Assembly (NCBI GenBank): GCA_013426805.1
Contig: JACDZG010000003.1
Span: forward strand, 117,127 to 181,126
Direction of reading: 5' to 3'
Source of the DNA: Chromatiaceae bacterium
GTDB lineage: Bacteria > Pseudomonadota > Gammaproteobacteria > Chromatiales > Chromatiaceae
Length of the DNA: 64,000 bases
Numbering within the stretch: the stretch's first letter is position 1; the number at the start of each line of letters is the position of its first letter. Positions 44,650 to 52,349 of this stretch are shown here, piece by piece. The notes beneath the pieces were generated by a model that did not search any database, was not told the DNA's origin, and saw only the letters and a program-made list of their open reading frames with translations. The position numbers and the translations under genes are program-made.

Positions 44650-45594
44650 TTGCGTATCCTCTTCGCCGGAACACCCGAGTTCGCTGTACCCTGCCTGCAG
44701 ATCCTGATCGCGGGCGGTCATGAGGTGGCTGCGGTCTACACCCAGCCCGACCGGCCGGCCGGCCGCGGGCGCAAGCTGCAGCCGAGCCCGGTCAAACTGC
44801 TCGCCCTGGAGTACGGCATCGCCGTGCGACAGCCCGAGTCGCTCAAACGCGACCGGGCGGCGGTCGCGGCCCTGCGCGACCTCGGTGCCGACCTGATGGT
44901 CGTCGTCGCCTATGGTCTGTTGTTGCCGCGCGGCGTGCTCGCCGCCCCGCGTCTGGGCTGCATCAATGTCCACGCCTCGCTGCTGCCCCGCTGGCGGGGT
45001 GCGGCCCCCATCCAGCGTGCCGTGCTGGCGGGAGACAGCGCGAGCGGCGTCTGCATCATGCAGATGGAGGCCGGGCTGGATACCGGTCCGGTCTACCACC
45101 GACTCAGCACCCCGCTGGCGCCCCGTGAGACCGGCGGCAGCCTGCACGACCGGCTCGCCGCACTGGGCGCCCAGGCGCTCAGCGAAGCCCTGCCCGGCAT
45201 CGCCGACGGCTCCCGCCAGGCGCAGCCTCAGGACCCGACACGCGCCACCTATGCCCATAAGCTCACCAAGGAGGAATCCACGATCGACTGGAACCAGCCT
45301 GCAGCCGCCATCGAACGTCTGGTGCGCGCCTTCGACCCCTGGCCCGTGGCCCAAACCCAATGCAACGGGGAACCCTTGCGCATTTGGTCGGCCGACAGCG
45401 TCGCGTCCGCGGTCGCCCCGTGGAGCGCCGCGGCCACACCCGGCACTGTGGTCGGCACCGACCGCACGGGGATTGCCGTTGCGACCGGCGAGGGCATCCT
45501 GAAGATCACCCGCCTGCAGCCGCCCGGCAAGCGCCCCATGGACGCCGCCGACTTTCTCAATGCCCGCACGATGGATGGTGTACACCTTGGCTGA
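44650..45594 (+). CDS. fmt: Methionyl-tRNA formyltransferase
   Basis: Fmt formylates initiator Met-tRNA. The 314-aa product has the formyl-transferase domain with FAGTPEFAVPCL, QPDRPAGRGRKL, VVAYGLLLPRGVL, the catalytic N-H-D set in CINVHASLLPRWRGAAPIQR (Asn, His) and GLDTGPV (Asp), and the C-terminal OB-like domain from ~205 (THAxKLTKEE form: YAHKLTKEESTIDW). The start is TTG 44650, immediately after the def TGA. Its end overlaps the start of rsmB. Confidence 0.97.
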   Translation: MRILFAGTPEFAVPCLQILIAGGHEVAAVYTQPDRPAGRGRKLQPSPVKLLALEYGIAVRQPESLKRDRAAVAALRDLGADLMVVVAYGLLLPRGVLAAPRLGCINVHASLLPRWRGAAPIQRAVLAGDSASGVCIMQMEAGLDTGPVYHRLSTPLAPRETGGSLHDRLAALGAQALSEALPGIADGSRQAQPQDPTRATYAHKLTKEESTIDWNQPAAAIERLVRAFDPWPVAQTQCNGEPLRIWSADSVASAVAPWSAAATPGTVVGTDRTGIAVATGEGILKITRLQPPGKRPMDAADFLNARTMDGVHLG

Positions 45595-47206
45595 GCGGCG
45601 TTCCGGCCCTCCGTCCGACCGCGGACCCGACCGTTCGCCGGCGCGTCGCCCCGAGGAGCCCGAGGCGGCAGGCGTTGCACCGCGCGCTGCCGACGCCAAT
45701 CCCTGGCCGCAACGCCCCCCGGAACGTGACCGCCCCCCGTATCGCGGCGGCGCGCAGCGCGCCGGACCACCCCATCGGCGATCCGATCGCGGGCACCCCA
45801 CGGACGACCCCAGGCGCGGCGGGCGCTCAGTCTGGGGCCAGCCCACGGGGCCCCGCGGCACCACGCGCACCAACGACGGTGCGGACGCACGCGCCGCCGC
45901 CGCGATCGCGCTCCATCGGGTGCGTGACCGCGGACAGTCCCTGACGCGCGTTCTCACCCAAGCCACCCTGCCCCACCCACCGGCCGACCGCGCACTCACT
46001 CAGGAGTTGATCTACGGCGCGCTGCGCTGCCTGCCGCGTCTGGAGGCCCTGGCGGGGATGTTGCTGCACCACCCGGTCAAAGCGAGCGACCGCGACCTGG
46101 AGGCCGTGATCCTGATCGGACTCTACCAACTCACGGTGCTGGACACGCCGCCCCATGCCGCGGTCGCGGCCACCGTCGAGGCCGTCCGGCTGATCGGCAA
46201 GCCGGAGAAGACGGCGCTGGTCAATGCCCTGCTGCGGCGCTTCCTGCGTGAACGCGAGGCCCTGCTGGCGGCGGCGGATGCGCTGCCGAGCGCCCGCTGG
46301 CTGTTCCCCGACTGGCTGCTCACCGCGCTACGTCACGACTGGCCGGACGATTGGGAGGCCATTGTCACCGCCAGCAACGCCCGTCCGCCCATGAGTCTGC
46401 GCGTCAACCGCACCCGCGTCGACCGGCGGACCTATGCGGGTCTGCTCGCCGCGGCCGGAATCACCGCGCGCCCCATCCCCGGCACTGAATCCGGACTGAT
46501 CCTTGACCGGCCGCTGCCGACCCAGACGCTGCCCGGTTTCGCTGCCGGCCTGGTCTCGGTACAGGACGGCGGCGCTCAGCTCGCCGCCCAACTCCTCGAC
46601 CCGCCGCCCGGCAGCCGCGTGCTCGACGCCTGCGCCGCGCCTGGCGGCAAGACGGCCAACCTGCTGGAGCGCGCCGGCAATGTCCTGGACCTGGTCGCCA
46701 TCGACAGCGAGACCAGCCGCCTGGACAGCGTCCGTGAGACCCTGACCCGACTCGGGCTCACCGCCACGATCGAACGCGCTGACGCCGCCGCACCCCACGG
46801 CGACTGGATGACGCCCCCCTTCGACCGCATCCTGCTCGATGTGCCCTGTTCCGCGACCGGGGTGATCCGGCGGCACCCGGACATCAAGTGGTTGCGCCGC
46901 GCCGCGGACATCCCCGAACTCTGTGCTTTGCAGGCGCGCATCCTGGACGCGATGTGGCCCCTGCTGGTACCGGGCGGGCGGCTGCTCTATGTCACCTGCT
47001 CGCTGTTCGCTGCCGAAAACCAAGACCAGATCGCGGCCTTTTTCGACCGTTGGCCGGATGCCCGCGAATGCCCGCTGGTGCCCGATCCGACAACCGACCA
47101 GCCGGCCGCGTGGGGCCAGGCCCGTACCCACGGCCGCCAGTTGCTGCCCAGCCCCGGCGGCAGCGACGGCTTCTATTTCGCGTTGATCGAGAAGTCCGCC
47201 CCATGA
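45575..47206 (+). CDS. rsmB: 16S rRNA (cytosine-967-C5)-methyltransferase RsmB, with long N-terminal extension
   Basis: RsmB methylates C967 of 16S rRNA. The NusB-like domain starts only at about residue 108 (DARAAAAIALHRVRDRGQSL) and the SAM-dependent domain follows: LDACAAPGGKTANLLE, DVPCSATGVIRRHPDIKW (first Cys) and LYVTCSLFAAENQDQI (catalytic Cys). The ~107 residues before it are Arg/Pro/Gly-rich and disordered, without an internal start codon in frame, so the extension seems genuine (~543 residues versus ~430 usual). Start at ATG 45575 or 45560; both overlap the end of fmt. Confidence 0.93.
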   Translation: MVYTLAERRSGPPSDRGPDRSPARRPEEPEAAGVAPRAADANPWPQRPPERDRPPYRGGAQRAGPPHRRSDRGHPTDDPRRGGRSVWGQPTGPRGTTRTNDGADARAAAAIALHRVRDRGQSLTRVLTQATLPHPPADRALTQELIYGALRCLPRLEALAGMLLHHPVKASDRDLEAVILIGLYQLTVLDTPPHAAVAATVEAVRLIGKPEKTALVNALLRRFLREREALLAAADALPSARWLFPDWLLTALRHDWPDDWEAIVTASNARPPMSLRVNRTRVDRRTYAGLLAAAGITARPIPGTESGLILDRPLPTQTLPGFAAGLVSVQDGGAQLAAQLLDPPPGSRVLDACAAPGGKTANLLERAGNVLDLVAIDSETSRLDSVRETLTRLGLTATIERADAAAPHGDWMTPPFDRILLDVPCSATGVIRRHPDIKWLRRAADIPELCALQARILDAMWPLLVPGGRLLYVTCSLFAAENQDQIAAFFDRWPDARECPLVPDPTTDQPAAWGQARTHGRQLLPSPGGSDGFYFALIEKSAP

Positions 47207-47811
47207 GGCTGGCGGGCGCGGGTGGATGTCGCCGGCGGCGGTGGCGCGCCCCGCTCAACCGCCGACCGGGACACTGGTGGTGGCTGATCCTGGCGCTGCT
47301 GCTGGCGGGTGGCGCACTGGCGCAGGAATTCCGTGTCACTCAGGTGCACACCCGCCTGGTCGACGGCACCTATACGCTCGACGCCGCGCTCGCCTTCGAT
47401 TTCTCGGCCGAGGCGCTGGAGGCGCTGGCCAACGGGGTCCCGCTGACCATTCTGGTGCACCTCCAGGTCAGGCGCAGCAACGCCTGGATTTGGGAGAACA
47501 GCGTCACCGACCAGCAGGTCCGCTATGCCATTCGCCACAAGCCGCTCTCCGAAACCTACGAGGTTTACCGGCTGCCGGGCACCTCGGGACGCACCTTCGT
47601 CACCCGGGAAGCCGCCATGACCGCACTGGGCGAAATTCAAAACCTGCAATTAGTCGAGCAACGGCGCCTGACCGCCGGGGAAAGCTACGCCGTCGAGATC
47701 AAAGTTTCACTGGACATTGAAGAACTGCCCCTGCCGCTGCGGCCGATGGCCTACCTGCGCCCGGCCTGGAAACTCGCCAGCGGCTGGACCAAATGGCCGC
47801 TGACGCCTTAG
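47203..47811 (+). CDS. DUF4390 family exported protein
   Basis: The 202-aa product starts at an ATG overlapping the rsmB stop (ATGA). A basic leader with WWWLILALLLAGGALA forms a signal peptide or anchor; the mature part is beta-rich (DGTYTLDAALAFDFSAEALE, GVPLTILVHLQVRR, YEVYRLPGTSGRTFVTREAA). The end PMAYLRPAWKLASGWTKWPL is a hallmark of the family. DUF4390 genes sit between rsmB and ntrY in gamma- and betaproteobacteria; the function is unknown, though a periplasmic partner role for NtrY is possible. Confidence 0.92.
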   Translation: MRLAGAGGCRRRRWRAPLNRRPGHWWWLILALLLAGGALAQEFRVTQVHTRLVDGTYTLDAALAFDFSAEALEALANGVPLTILVHLQVRRSNAWIWENSVTDQQVRYAIRHKPLSETYEVYRLPGTSGRTFVTREAAMTALGEIQNLQLVEQRRLTAGESYAVEIKVSLDIEELPLPLRPMAYLRPAWKLASGWTKWPLTP

Positions 47812-47844
47812 CGCGGCCGCTCGCGCACGCCTGATGCATCCGCA

Positions 47845-50040
47845 ATGAATCTGCGCATCCTCGGTATGGCCCCCGTCGCGGCCCTGGTTGTCGGCTTGTT
47901 TGTCGCCCTGGTGCTGATGCGCGACGCGATCGAGAACTCCGAGGCGCTGAGTCGCGCCTTCGTGCCCCTGCTGTTCGCGGTCCTGGCCGGCCTGCTGGTC
48001 CTGGCCGTGTTGGTGGCGGTAAACGTCATCAAGCTGGTGCGCCGCTACCGGCGTCAGGCAGCCGGCTCGCGTCTGACCTTGCGCATCGTCACCCTGTTCG
48101 CATTGATCTCACTCCTGCCGGTGGGCGTGGTCTACTACTTTTCACTGGGCTTTCTGCTGCGTGGGATCGACAGTTGGTTCGACGTGGAACTCGGCCGCGC
48201 CATGCAGGATGCCCTGTCGTTGAATCAGGCCTCGCTGGATCTGAATCAGCGGGTGCTCGGCAAGTATGTCGAGGCGCTGCTCTCCGGCATCCAGGATCGC
48301 TCATCCACCGCCATCGCGCTGGCCCTGAACAGCATGCGCCGTCACGCCGGGGCCGAGGAACTGACCGTATTCGCGGCCGGCGGTCAGGTCCTGGGCACCG
48401 CCAACCAGGACCCGGCCAAGCTGGTTCCCAGCTTCGGCGACCGGGCGATCCAGCAAGAGGTCCGGGCCGGCAACAATTATGTGGGTCTGGAAACCGGGCC
48501 GAGCGACGACCTGGTCATCCGGGTGCTGGTGCAGGACCCGAGCGGCCGGCCGATGTACATGCAGGCCATCTTCCCCACCTCCAGCCGCATTTCGGAACTC
48601 TCCGAGGCTCTGGAGACCGCCTATAACCGCTACACGGAACTCGCCTACCTGCGCAGGTCACTCAAGTTCAGTTTTTCGCTGACCCTGTCGCTGGTGCTCC
48701 TGTTCGGGCTGATGGCCGCGCTGATCGCCGCCTTCCACACCGCCCGCCGCCTGGTGGCGCCGGTGGCGGATATCGCCCGCGGCACCCGCGCCATCGCCGC
48801 GGGCGACTACGAGCAACAACTGCCGCTGCCGAAACACGACGACGAACTGGCTTTTCTGGTTGCCTCCTTCAACACCATGACGCGGCGGATCGCCCAGGCG
48901 CGCGATGCCGCGGCGCGTAGCCAACAAGCCGTCGAAACCCAGCGCAACTATCTCGAGACGGTGCTCGGCCGGCTGTCGTCCGGCGTGGTCACCTTCGACG
49001 ATGCCCAACACCTGCGCACCGCCAATCAGGCCGCGCGGCAAATTCTGAACCTGGAGATCCGCACCGGCGCGGAACGGACCCTGAGCGACCTCGAGCAGGA
49101 ACAACCCTGGCTCGCCCCCTGGACCGAGGCGGTGCGCATTCACCTGGAATCAGGCCAGGACTGGCGTCAGGAACTCAGCCTGGCCCGCAGCGAGGGGCGC
49201 CAGACGCTGATGTGCCGGGGCAGCACCCTGCCGCTGCCGGGCAGCGCGGGACGCGGGCATGTCGTCGTCTTCGATGATATCAGCACGCTGATCAGCGCCC
49301 AGCGCAATGCCGCCTGGGGCGAGGTGGCGCGGCGCCTGGCGCACGAGATCAAGAATCCGCTCACCCCCATCCAGCTCTCCGCCGAACGGCTGCGCCACAA
49401 GCTGCTGGCCAAGGCGCAACCCGCCGATGCCCAGCTCATCGACCGCTCCACCAGCACCATCATCGCGCAGGTCGAGGCGATGAAGGCCATGGTCAACGAC
49501 TTCTCGGACTACGCCCGCTCCCCCAAGTCGGAGCAGCAGCCACTGGTGCTCGACCGGTTGGTCCAGGAAGTCATGGATCTCTACCGCAGCGCGGGGTCCG
49601 GAGCCCTGACGCTGAACCTCGGCGCCCCCGGCGTGCTGGTGCGCGGGGATGCGCTGCGTCTGCGGCAGGTGATCCACAATCTGATCAAGAATGCGCAGGA
49701 GGCCTTGGAGGGACGACCCGACCCGCGCATCGACATCAGCACCTGCCGGTACGACCCGCAAGCGGCCGCCCAACCCCGCAGCTGCAATGGCGCGTCCGGC
49801 GGTGACCAGGTGCTGATTCAGGTCGCGGACAACGGCCCCGGCTTTGAGGCCGAGATCAAGGATCGTGCCTTCGAGCCCTATGTCACCAGCAAATCGAAGG
49901 GCACCGGACTGGGATTGGCCATCGTCAAGAAGATAATCGAGGAGCACGGCGGTATGATCATCGCCGAGAACACCGGCAGCGGCGCGATCCTGCGGGTCCG
50001 GCTGCCGGTCTGGCAAGCGAGTCCGCACGCGGCGGCATAA
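47845..50040 (+). CDS. ntrY: Sensor histidine kinase NtrY
   Basis: The 731-aa membrane kinase has N-terminal membrane segments (~8-28, ~38-58, ~85-105), an extracytoplasmic region to ~270, another membrane segment (SFSLTLSLVLLFGLMAALIA), a HAMP domain (~295-345), a PAS-like domain (ETVLGRLSSGVVTFDDAQ) and the kinase core: H-box ARRLAHEIKNPLTPIQLSAE (phosphorylated His), N-box IHNLIKNAQEAL, G-boxes VADNGPGFE and SKGTGLGLAIVKKI. NtrYX systems respond to nitrogen and redox conditions. It is followed 24 bases later by ntrX. Confidence 0.94.
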   Translation: MNLRILGMAPVAALVVGLFVALVLMRDAIENSEALSRAFVPLLFAVLAGLLVLAVLVAVNVIKLVRRYRRQAAGSRLTLRIVTLFALISLLPVGVVYYFSLGFLLRGIDSWFDVELGRAMQDALSLNQASLDLNQRVLGKYVEALLSGIQDRSSTAIALALNSMRRHAGAEELTVFAAGGQVLGTANQDPAKLVPSFGDRAIQQEVRAGNNYVGLETGPSDDLVIRVLVQDPSGRPMYMQAIFPTSSRISELSEALETAYNRYTELAYLRRSLKFSFSLTLSLVLLFGLMAALIAAFHTARRLVAPVADIARGTRAIAAGDYEQQLPLPKHDDELAFLVASFNTMTRRIAQARDAAARSQQAVETQRNYLETVLGRLSSGVVTFDDAQHLRTANQAARQILNLEIRTGAERTLSDLEQEQPWLAPWTEAVRIHLESGQDWRQELSLARSEGRQTLMCRGSTLPLPGSAGRGHVVVFDDISTLISAQRNAAWGEVARRLAHEIKNPLTPIQLSAERLRHKLLAKAQPADAQLIDRSTSTIIAQVEAMKAMVNDFSDYARSPKSEQQPLVLDRLVQEVMDLYRSAGSGALTLNLGAPGVLVRGDALRLRQVIHNLIKNAQEALEGRPDPRIDISTCRYDPQAAAQPRSCNGASGGDQVLIQVADNGPGFEAEIKDRAFEPYVTSKSKGTGLGLAIVKKIIEEHGGMIIAENTGSGAILRVRLPVWQASPHAAA

Positions 50041-50064
50041 GGAGCGAGGCGAGTAAACAGACCC

Positions 50065-51432
50065 ATGAGCGCTACCCATATCTTGGTCGTCGATGACGAA
50101 CCCGACATCCGGCGTCTGGTCCAGGAAATTCTGGAGGACGAAGGTTACCGGGTCAGCGGCGCGGAGAGCGGTAACGCCGCGCGCTTGGCCCTGCGCGAAC
50201 GCCGGCCCGATTTGATCCTGCTCGATATCTGGATGCCCGATCTGGACGGCATCAGCCTGCTCAAAGAGTGGTCGCAGGACGAGGGGCTACCCTGTCCGGT
50301 GATCATGATGTCTGGTCACGGGACCGTCGAGACCGCGGTCGAGGCGACCCGCCTCGGAGCCTACGATTTCCTGGAAAAGCCCCTGTCCATGGCCAAGCTC
50401 CTGCTCACGGTGGAGCGTGCGCTGGAGGCCGAGAAGCTCCAGCAGGAAAACATCGGGCTCAAGCGCCGCACCCCCCAGGTGCAGGAACCCGTGGGCCGCA
50501 GCGCGGCCATGCAGCGCCTGCGTGAACAGGTCAAACGCATCGCCGCGCACGACACCTGGGTCATGATCACCGGCGAATCCGGCAGCGGCCGCGAGACCTT
50601 CGCCCGTTATCTCCATTCACAGAGTGCGCGCCGGGATCGCCCGTTCGTGGACCTCAGCGTCTCGGCCCTGACCGGCGGCAACGCCGCGCGCGAACTGTTC
50701 GGCAGTGAGCAAGGCGGCCTGACCCATTACGGCAACCTGGAGAAGGCGGCCGGCGGCACCCTGCTCATCGACGAGGTCGCGGATATGGACCTGGAGGCCC
50801 AGTCACTCCTGCTGGGTGCGCTGGACAGCGGTTCCTTCCTGCGCGTCGGCGGTGCCGAACCGGTGGCGATCGATGTCCGGATCGTTGCCGTCACGCAGCG
50901 CAATCTGGAAAACGAGGTCCGGGCCGCCCGCTTCCGCGAGGACCTGTTCTATCACCTGAACGTGGTCCCGCTGAACATCCCGGCCCTGCGCGACCACGCC
51001 GAGGACGTCTCGGACCTGCTCAACTTCTATCTCGACTACTTTGCCACCCACGAGAAGCTGCCCTACCGCCGCTTCAGCGTCGGCGCCCAGAACTTCCTGC
51101 GCAACTATCTGTGGCCCGGCAATGTCCGGGAGCTCAAGAACCTGGTGCAGCGCCTCCTGATCCTCGGTGCCGGCGATGAGATCAGTCAGAAGGAGGTTGA
51201 AAGCGCCCTCGGTGCCCCGGCACCGGCGCAGGCGCAATCACTCGAAGGCCTGGTGTCCTTCGACCAACCCCTGCGCCAGGCGCGCGAGCAATTCGAGAAG
51301 GCGTACCTGGATTACCAACTCGAAAAGCACGTCGGCAACGTCAGCAAAATGGCCAAGGAGGCCGGCATGGAACGCACCCATCTGTACCGCAAGCTGCGGT
51401 CGCTGGGTGTGGAGATCAAAGAGCGGCGGTAA
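50065..51432 (+). CDS. ntrX: NtrX-type response regulator with atypical AAA+ domain
   Basis: The 455-aa product has a receiver domain (DDEPDIRR acidic pair, phospho-Asp in LILLDIWMPDLDG, Lys in FLEKPLSM), an AAA+ domain (~145-390) and a C-terminal Fis-type helix-turn-helix (VSKMAKEAGMERTHLYRKLR). In the AAA+ part Walker A is GESGSGRE (Arg instead of Lys), Walker B GGTLLIDEVADM is present, but the GAFTGA loop that contacts sigma-54 is replaced by SEQGGLTHYG. It is therefore unlikely to open sigma-54 promoters as NtrC does and may act as a simple activator or repressor. It is co-transcribed with ntrY. Confidence 0.93.
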   Translation: MSATHILVVDDEPDIRRLVQEILEDEGYRVSGAESGNAARLALRERRPDLILLDIWMPDLDGISLLKEWSQDEGLPCPVIMMSGHGTVETAVEATRLGAYDFLEKPLSMAKLLLTVERALEAEKLQQENIGLKRRTPQVQEPVGRSAAMQRLREQVKRIAAHDTWVMITGESGSGRETFARYLHSQSARRDRPFVDLSVSALTGGNAARELFGSEQGGLTHYGNLEKAAGGTLLIDEVADMDLEAQSLLLGALDSGSFLRVGGAEPVAIDVRIVAVTQRNLENEVRAARFREDLFYHLNVVPLNIPALRDHAEDVSDLLNFYLDYFATHEKLPYRRFSVGAQNFLRNYLWPGNVRELKNLVQRLLILGAGDEISQKEVESALGAPAPAQAQSLEGLVSFDQPLRQAREQFEKAYLDYQLEKHVGNVSKMAKEAGMERTHLYRKLRSLGVEIKERR

Positions 51433-51435
51433 CCC

Positions 51436-51759
51436 ATGTCCATCATCGACAACTTCGAAGCCATGCTCGCCCGCGGCCAGGACTCCGCCCTGTTGCGCTA
51501 TGGGTTGGGCAACGCCTACCTGAAGGCGCAGCAACCCGACCGGGCCGCCGCGCACCTGGCCTTAGCCGTCAGCCAGGACCCGGACTACTCCGCGGCCTGG
51601 AAGATCTACGGCCAGGCGCTCGCCGCACTCGGACAGCACACTCAGGCCATCGACGCCTTCGATCAGGGCATTGCCACCGCGGTACGCAAGGGGGACATCC
51701 AGGCCGCCAAGGAGATGCGGGTCTTCCGGAAACGAGCAGCGCAGTTGCCGCGCAACTGA
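51436..51759 (+). CDS. Small TPR protein
   Basis: The 107-aa product starts 3 bases after ntrX and is probably translated with it. It contains two to three tetratricopeptide helices (LLRYGLGNAYLKAQQPDRAA, AAWKIYGQALAALGQHTQAI, DAFDQGIATAVRKGDIQAAK). There is no signal peptide, so it is cytoplasmic. TPRs mediate protein binding; the partner is unknown. Very similar short TPR genes follow other operons in this group. Confidence 0.8.
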   Translation: MSIIDNFEAMLARGQDSALLRYGLGNAYLKAQQPDRAAAHLALAVSQDPDYSAAWKIYGQALAALGQHTQAIDAFDQGIATAVRKGDIQAAKEMRVFRKRAAQLPRN

Positions 51760-52349
51760 CCGGGCGATGACCAGGCACCGCGTCTACCAGCCGTCAACTT
51801 AGCTGCACGGCTCACGCCAACCGTCGCCTGCGCCGGCTAGCCGCGCGGGTTTCGACTGCCATCACGCTCGATGCTGACAACATCGGAGCGAAGACACACC
51901 CTGCACGTTCAGACTCGAGCATCGCTCCTGCCGGGCGCATCGGTTCGTCCAGTGGACAGCGGCCTCGCCGGCGGCGAGATGACCGGGTTATGAGCAAGGC
52001 CCGCGTTCGATTCAAGTTCACCCATGCAAGGAAATGTGCGGACGCGATCACACACAAGTCGCTTCATGACGAGATCTTATCGGAAACGGAACTAGATTCA
52101 CGTTTCCCGACGATGGCATCCCCTATAGTTCGCTCGACAGCAGACGATACATTTGTTGATCAGAACACGAAGAAGTAATGCCGCGATTCGTTCTACTATT
52201 TCGTCTACACGGCATACCTTTGGTGATTAGAGCTTGCGCTTACTACCGCTCTGAACCCACTTGTTCTTGACCCGCAAATTGCGCCGAAGACGACAGTTTG
52301 ACCTCAGTCGGCACATCGGACTCGAACCAACCAATCAAGAGGAAAGCAA
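51760..52349. other. Spacer without a recognisable gene
   Basis: The ~590 bases between the TPR gene and the large exported protein show no coding frame with family-like content. The last ~350 bases are visibly less GC-rich than the surroundings (for example GAACACGAAGAAGTAATG near 52162-52179), like the gene that follows, and probably contain its promoter. Confidence 0.4.

Noticed and set aside
45560..45900. The RsmB N-terminal extension as a separate small gene
   Set aside because: It is continuous and in frame with RsmB, with no stop codon or internal start before the NusB-like domain.
51990..52178. 62-codon frame in the spacer after the TPR gene
   Set aside because: No ribosome-binding site, no family-like pattern, and a length expected by chance in this less GC-rich stretch.
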